Positions 60,005-64,000 of a DNA stretch of 64,000 bases are shown piece by piece. This stretch comes from Cyrtodaria siliqua. Its lineage: Eukaryota > Mollusca > Bivalvia > Adapedonta > Hiatellidae. Every line of letters begins with the position of its first letter. Positions within the stretch are counted from its first letter, which is position 1. The position numbers and the translations under genes are program-made. The stretch is from contig JAWPHD010002614.1 of NCBI GenBank assembly GCA_037043455.1, positions 62,001 through 126,000 of the forward strand, written 5' to 3'. The notes under the pieces are model-generated. The model had not been told where the DNA came from. It made no database searches and worked only from the letters and a program-made list of their open reading frames with translations.

Positions 60005-62284
60005 TAATGAGAATCAGAAGTGGTTTGTCTCCCCTGATAACTCTACCACAAACAACTAGACTACTCCACAGTGTTTAAATATAAACGAGTGAAGCATGGC
60101 ATGCGCAGTGAAGCAGTCTACCAAAACAGCCAGGTCCAATCATTTGGTTGACCTCCGTTTTAATTGCTGTTTCGCTATATCAGTATGCATTTCAATACCA
60201 ATTATAACCATTCACCCTTCTGCCATTAATCAAAATCTGCTCTCCGTTGTCTAGAGATTTCGAGATCGATGTGCTCTGACGTAATATCCGCCATTACCTC
60301 CACCCACAAATTTCAAAGGAGTTAAAAATACTGTTAATGAAATTGTCTCAATTGATTCATCAGTATTTATATGTTCACACACATTCTTTAGATCTAGCTG
60401 TTTTCTTTGATTCATTCTGAATTTAACTTTAAAGTGAACTCGCTCAACGCGGGTAATGTATTTGCAATGGGCCAAGAATTATATATAATTTCGATCGATA
60501 CATTTATGCATTAAATTTCGTTATTTTTTTTGGATAAAATTTGTCTTAAATGATTCATAAATACTTTCATTTTCACGCTAATTCGTGTATTTATGTGTGT
60601 TTTCATTGATTTATTCTGAAGTTAATTGAAAGTGAACTCGCTCAACGTTAACAATGCTTTTACTATGGGACACAATGGCGGTATACTCCCCGATCTCGAA
60701 ATCACTCAAAAACGAGAGCTGGATTTGTTAATGGCAAAATTGAGAACTGCAAACTATATTTCTATTACCATGTGTTTAAACAATATTAAGTCATTTTTTG
60801 AAAGTCATATTGTTTGAAATAATACTGATTTATGCAAGAAGTACTATTAAAAAAACACACCATCTAAATGCAATACAATGATAAACACAACAGATATCAA
60901 TTATTTGGACAAGGCTGTTTGCGTGCGGCTAGAAGGGAGATAATGTATAGATTAATGCTATCTTCCATTAACAAGTTTCTAGAAAATTGACTTCGCAGTT
61001 CCTATTGGCATTAATTGAGCTTAGCATATAATGGAACCTGGCGGGATAAATTATTTAAATATAGTTAAAACGTGTGTTACCTAAATTATCCTTAATAATA
61101 TAATTACGTCTATTTTCATGATCATGATCATTTATGTACCATACTATTTCTCTCTTTCGATGAGTTACATAATGCTTAAGGAATAAATCTAAGTAATAAA
61201 TAAATCGAGAAGTAAACAAGTCACGAGGGTAATCAAGTCACCAGGAAAGCAAGCAGTTAAGAAAGCAAACAATAAATAAGCCTGTAAGTAAGTTAAGTAA
61301 GTCAATAAGTAGTGATTAAGTAAGTAAGAAAGTAAGTAAGACAGTAAGATCAAGGGTAAGTAAGTCACAAGGAAAGCAAGCTAACAGTTAAATAAGCAAA
61401 ACATAAGTAAGCATGTAAGTAAGTCAATAAGTAAGTAAATAAGAAAGTGAATTAGTAAGTGAGAAAGTAAGCAATTAAGTAAGAAAGTAAGATCAAGCAA
61501 ACATACAACGGAAATGGTTTTGTCTCAGGCTTATGCTAAATTGTATTGTTTTCCAGAAAACTGGACGAATTACATTACATTACATAAATGTTTTATGTGC
61601 ATTTTGTTTCCGACAAATCGTAAGACATGTCGTGTGAGTTTCGATTTATGTCGTGTTTATCTGCCAGTAAAATTTTGGCGAGATGCGAACTAGCCTTCCT
61701 CACATATAGTCATCGTGGTTCGTAAAACATTACTCAGCAAAGTAATGAACACATTTAACATGCTCATGTTAAACATTTTAAAGGTATACTGTTTCATTTA
61801 TGTAATGCATAGTCTGTCTGTTCGTTGGTCGTAATGGAGTACATATTCTTACACTAACAATTTGAGCATTTTTCACGTTTCTGTAGCCTGCGTTTTTGAA
61901 CTGTTCTATATACTAAATTAGCTAATGCATTTTCAAGTAGAGAAAGACATTATTTGAATGATTACTTTGTCTCGTTTGTAAATCTGTCTATGATTTTCCT
62001 GTTTCGTTGGTGTTAAAAGATAGCACATTTTTATTTTTTCACGTTTCGGTATGTAGCCTGCGTTTTTTACTTTTCTATAGACTACATTAGCTAATACACT
62101 TTCATCGACATTATTCTACTGATTTCTTTGCCTGTCAACTGTTTTCCGGTTTCCGTCTGAGGGAAGGAAAGTTGCGTGAATGTAATATAATTGGCACAAT
62201 TAAAGGACGTTAAACAGGTTTCTTAACATAAAAGTGTAACATTTTCGTTTTGAATTGTATGGCGAATACAATCATTAGGAATTG
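60005..62284 (+). repeat. Right part of block C, direct duplicate of 9876-11917
   Basis: See 9876-11917. Similarity ends at 'cattaggaattgg' in both. The R3 copy at 62130-62284 forms the right edge. Confidence 0.75.
61205..61500 (+). repeat. AAGT/AAGC microsatellite (block C)
   Basis: Longer than its partner at 11021-11166, with an internal duplication ('gggtaa..aagtcac.aggaaagcaag' occurs twice, near 61228 and 61355). Confidence 0.85.
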
Positions 62285-62289
62285 GTTCA

Positions 62290-64000
62290 GCTAAATTGGC
62301 CTATGTAAACACTTTTTATTCAGATATTATTACCTTTTATCCCATTATTTGGTGAATATTTCATACAGTGAAGTACATACTTTTACCAAAACTCATTTTA
62401 TAAAAAGTTTATTTGAGGAAGGTTCGAAAATGTCTTTGTATTTTTGCCAGTTTTGATAGAAAGGTTCTAGATTGTTGTTCATAATGGCTATTTCTTTAAG
62501 TGTTTTATAACAGTACACAAGTCTGTTTTTGAAGGCTGCTTTAGATAGTGGTGTACTTAGGCGTTAAGAAGAAAATTTATAGTACTTGATTTCAATTATT
62601 TCACTGAGATTATCTGTAGACATATTATTTCCAATGTTAAAAATAAATAACTCCTCAGTGAGTGGAATTAAAACACATTTAGTGTATAACTTGTGTTACT
62701 TGATGTAAAAAGTGTTACTTGAAGTAAAACGTTCTGTGTATCAGGATAAGACCATAACAAATGGACCAATGTTTCTTCCTGGTGACAGGTGTGACATAGA
62801 GGGCTATCTATTGCATTTATGGTATGCAAATATTTTCTTGTAGGTAAAATTCTTTGAATAATTCTAAGTTGAAACCACTGCAATGTAGAACTAGAGGTTG
62901 ATTTGAAAGGTGCCATATCAATTTCCTTCCATGTTTCTTGCTCCGTGTTATAATTTTGTTCCCACTTAAGTTTAGAAGAAGGTTGTTCTGTATTTTTAAT
63001 AAGTATATAGTAAAATTCTTTACTTCCTTTTGTTGTTTTTAAGAATGGTGTGATATTTAATGGCAGTGTTGGTTCGAATAATTTCTGAGTTATGTCCATG
63101 TATATTATCTTTTTGTTACCTGCCATGGATTTAATTGATGCTATAATTCCACTGAATGTCATGAAATTTGTTTTAAGTTTATATATGGTACTAAATTCAT
63201 CCAAGGAATACAAATGTCCATCAGTGTTAAAAAGGTCATTTATAAGATAAATTCCCTTGTCATACCATTCTTTCATAAAGAAGGTTTTACCTCCTATAAC
63301 CAAGTTTGTATTATAATATAGTGGACTTGCCAGAAGATGTTGATTTGTTGATATAGTATTATTTTCTATGATATTATAAAAAGTCTTTAAAACATCTCTC
63401 CAGAACATGTTTTTCAGTGTAACTATTTTTTGCTGTATGTAGCTCTTTCCAAAACAACATAAATTTTTAATATTGACAGTGTTAGTGATTATATGGTGCC
63501 ACCCACTATTACCTGTATTGCTAATGAGTCGTTTTATCCATGATTCTTTTAACCCAAAGATAAAAGCTTGCAAGTTGGTCATATTTAAACCACCTTCAGA
63601 ATATTGTTTGATTACAACAGCTTGTTTGATTTTTGCTGGACCTTCCCACAAAAAGTCATATAAAATGTTGTTGATAGGTTTAATCGTCAACTCATTTGGG
63701 TTGGGGAGAGACATAAATAAGTGATTAAGTTTTGATATTAATAAAGTTTTAATGACTGTTATTTTTCCAAGAGGAGTTAGGTACCTACGTTTCCAAAGAT
63801 TAATGTGATTTTTTATTGTTAGTATTTTGTGATTATAATTTATGTCTATCATTTTGTTTAAGTCTACATGAAAATTAATTCCTAAAAGTCTAAATTCATT
63901 TTTTCCCCATGATAATTTTCATCGTGTTTTAATTGTTTCCGAACTAAATCTTTTTTTCCCCTATCCAAACAACTTGAGTTTTGTCGAAATTTACTTTAAG
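62290..64000 (-). pseudogene. L1-like LINE ORF2, C-terminal part, running off the window
   Basis: The minus frame 62668-63852 (394 codons) reads the region after the reverse-transcriptase fingers of an L1/Tx1-group LINE: INYNHKI, LWKRRYLTPLGKITVIKTLL, FLWEGP, EGGLNMTNLQAF, then CHTCHQEETLVHLL (C..C....HL knuckle). Upstream to the window edge the reading continues in broken frames: NFDKTQVVWIG, then LSWGKNEFRLLGINFHVDLN. There is a frame slip in the T run 63951-63957 and a TGA at 63919-63921. After the stop at 62668-62670 the end of the protein continues one frame over (LTEELFIFNIGNN, then LEPFYQNWQKY), with a further TAA at 62564-62566, to a stop at 62393-62395. The 3' untranslated part reaches about 62290. 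Its true start lies outside the window; the ATG at 63852 is not a real start. Confidence 0.85.

Noticed and set aside
63850..63852. ATG at 63852 as the start of a 394-residue gene
   Set aside because: The protein's homologous reading continues upstream in the same and shifted frames to the window edge, so this is an internal methionine of a LINE remnant.

Overview
This is non-coding, repeat-dominated eukaryotic nuclear DNA. It is AT-rich with long poly-A/T tracts, tRNA-derived SINE heads, several kinds of degraded retroelement, a Tc1/mariner-type DNA transposon remnant, and many satellite arrays. The repeat vocabulary (arrays built on 'tatggcccttgattta', elements ending in ATGCCCCCGA / TCGGGGGCAT, CCCATATGGG arrays) and the retroelement reverse transcriptases I recognise point to a mollusc, most likely a bivalve. 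That assignment rests on recall, not on a search. I found no intact host gene, no operon-like organisation and no CRISPR. The longest open frame (394 codons, near the right edge) is the C-terminal part of a dead LINE.

Layout. 1-2995: mostly unassigned, with one SINE. 2995-11917: block A/B, an imperfect inverted duplication made of a LINE remnant, a Tc1/mariner remnant and unknown sequence. Its direct counterpart is block C at 56486-62284. 12810-15238: a 38-bp and a 33-bp minisatellite. 16913-20545: a G-rich patch, then degraded copies of one retroelement (a Penelope-like reverse-transcriptase remnant, 19265-20066) and two related families of its 3' tail (called R1 and R2 here). 21190-24652: segments duplicated near 39-46 kb, plus a 434-bp element full of CCCATGGG palindromes. 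24990-37710: a satellite-rich zone with about 160-bp, 164-bp and 140-160-bp arrays, two divergent minisatellites in opposite orientation, and poly-T runs. 38540-39060: a 45-bp minisatellite. 40550-44400 (block D) is repeated directly as block E, which is split into 45965-48095, 53236-53890 and 54925-56080. One interruption of E is about 5.1 kb and carries CCCATATGGG arrays near both ends. 62290-64000: an L1-like LINE running off the window.

How it fits together. The window reads as layers. Old insertions (LINE, Tc1/mariner, SINE-like repeats) were copied by segmental duplication, both direct and inverted, and later insertions then landed in only one copy. Comparing copies gives inferred empty sites: a 580-bp MITE with about 17-bp inverted ends and an 8-bp target duplication in block A only; an R1 retroelement tail inside the Tc1/mariner remnant in block B only; and an R2 element in block E only. 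The most interesting signals are the TA-flanked inverted ends that define the Tc1/mariner unit, the paired hairpin shared with compensating changes between R1 and R2, the 434-bp CCCATGGG element, and the asymmetric palindrome of block A/B. All percentages and copy counts are by eye.
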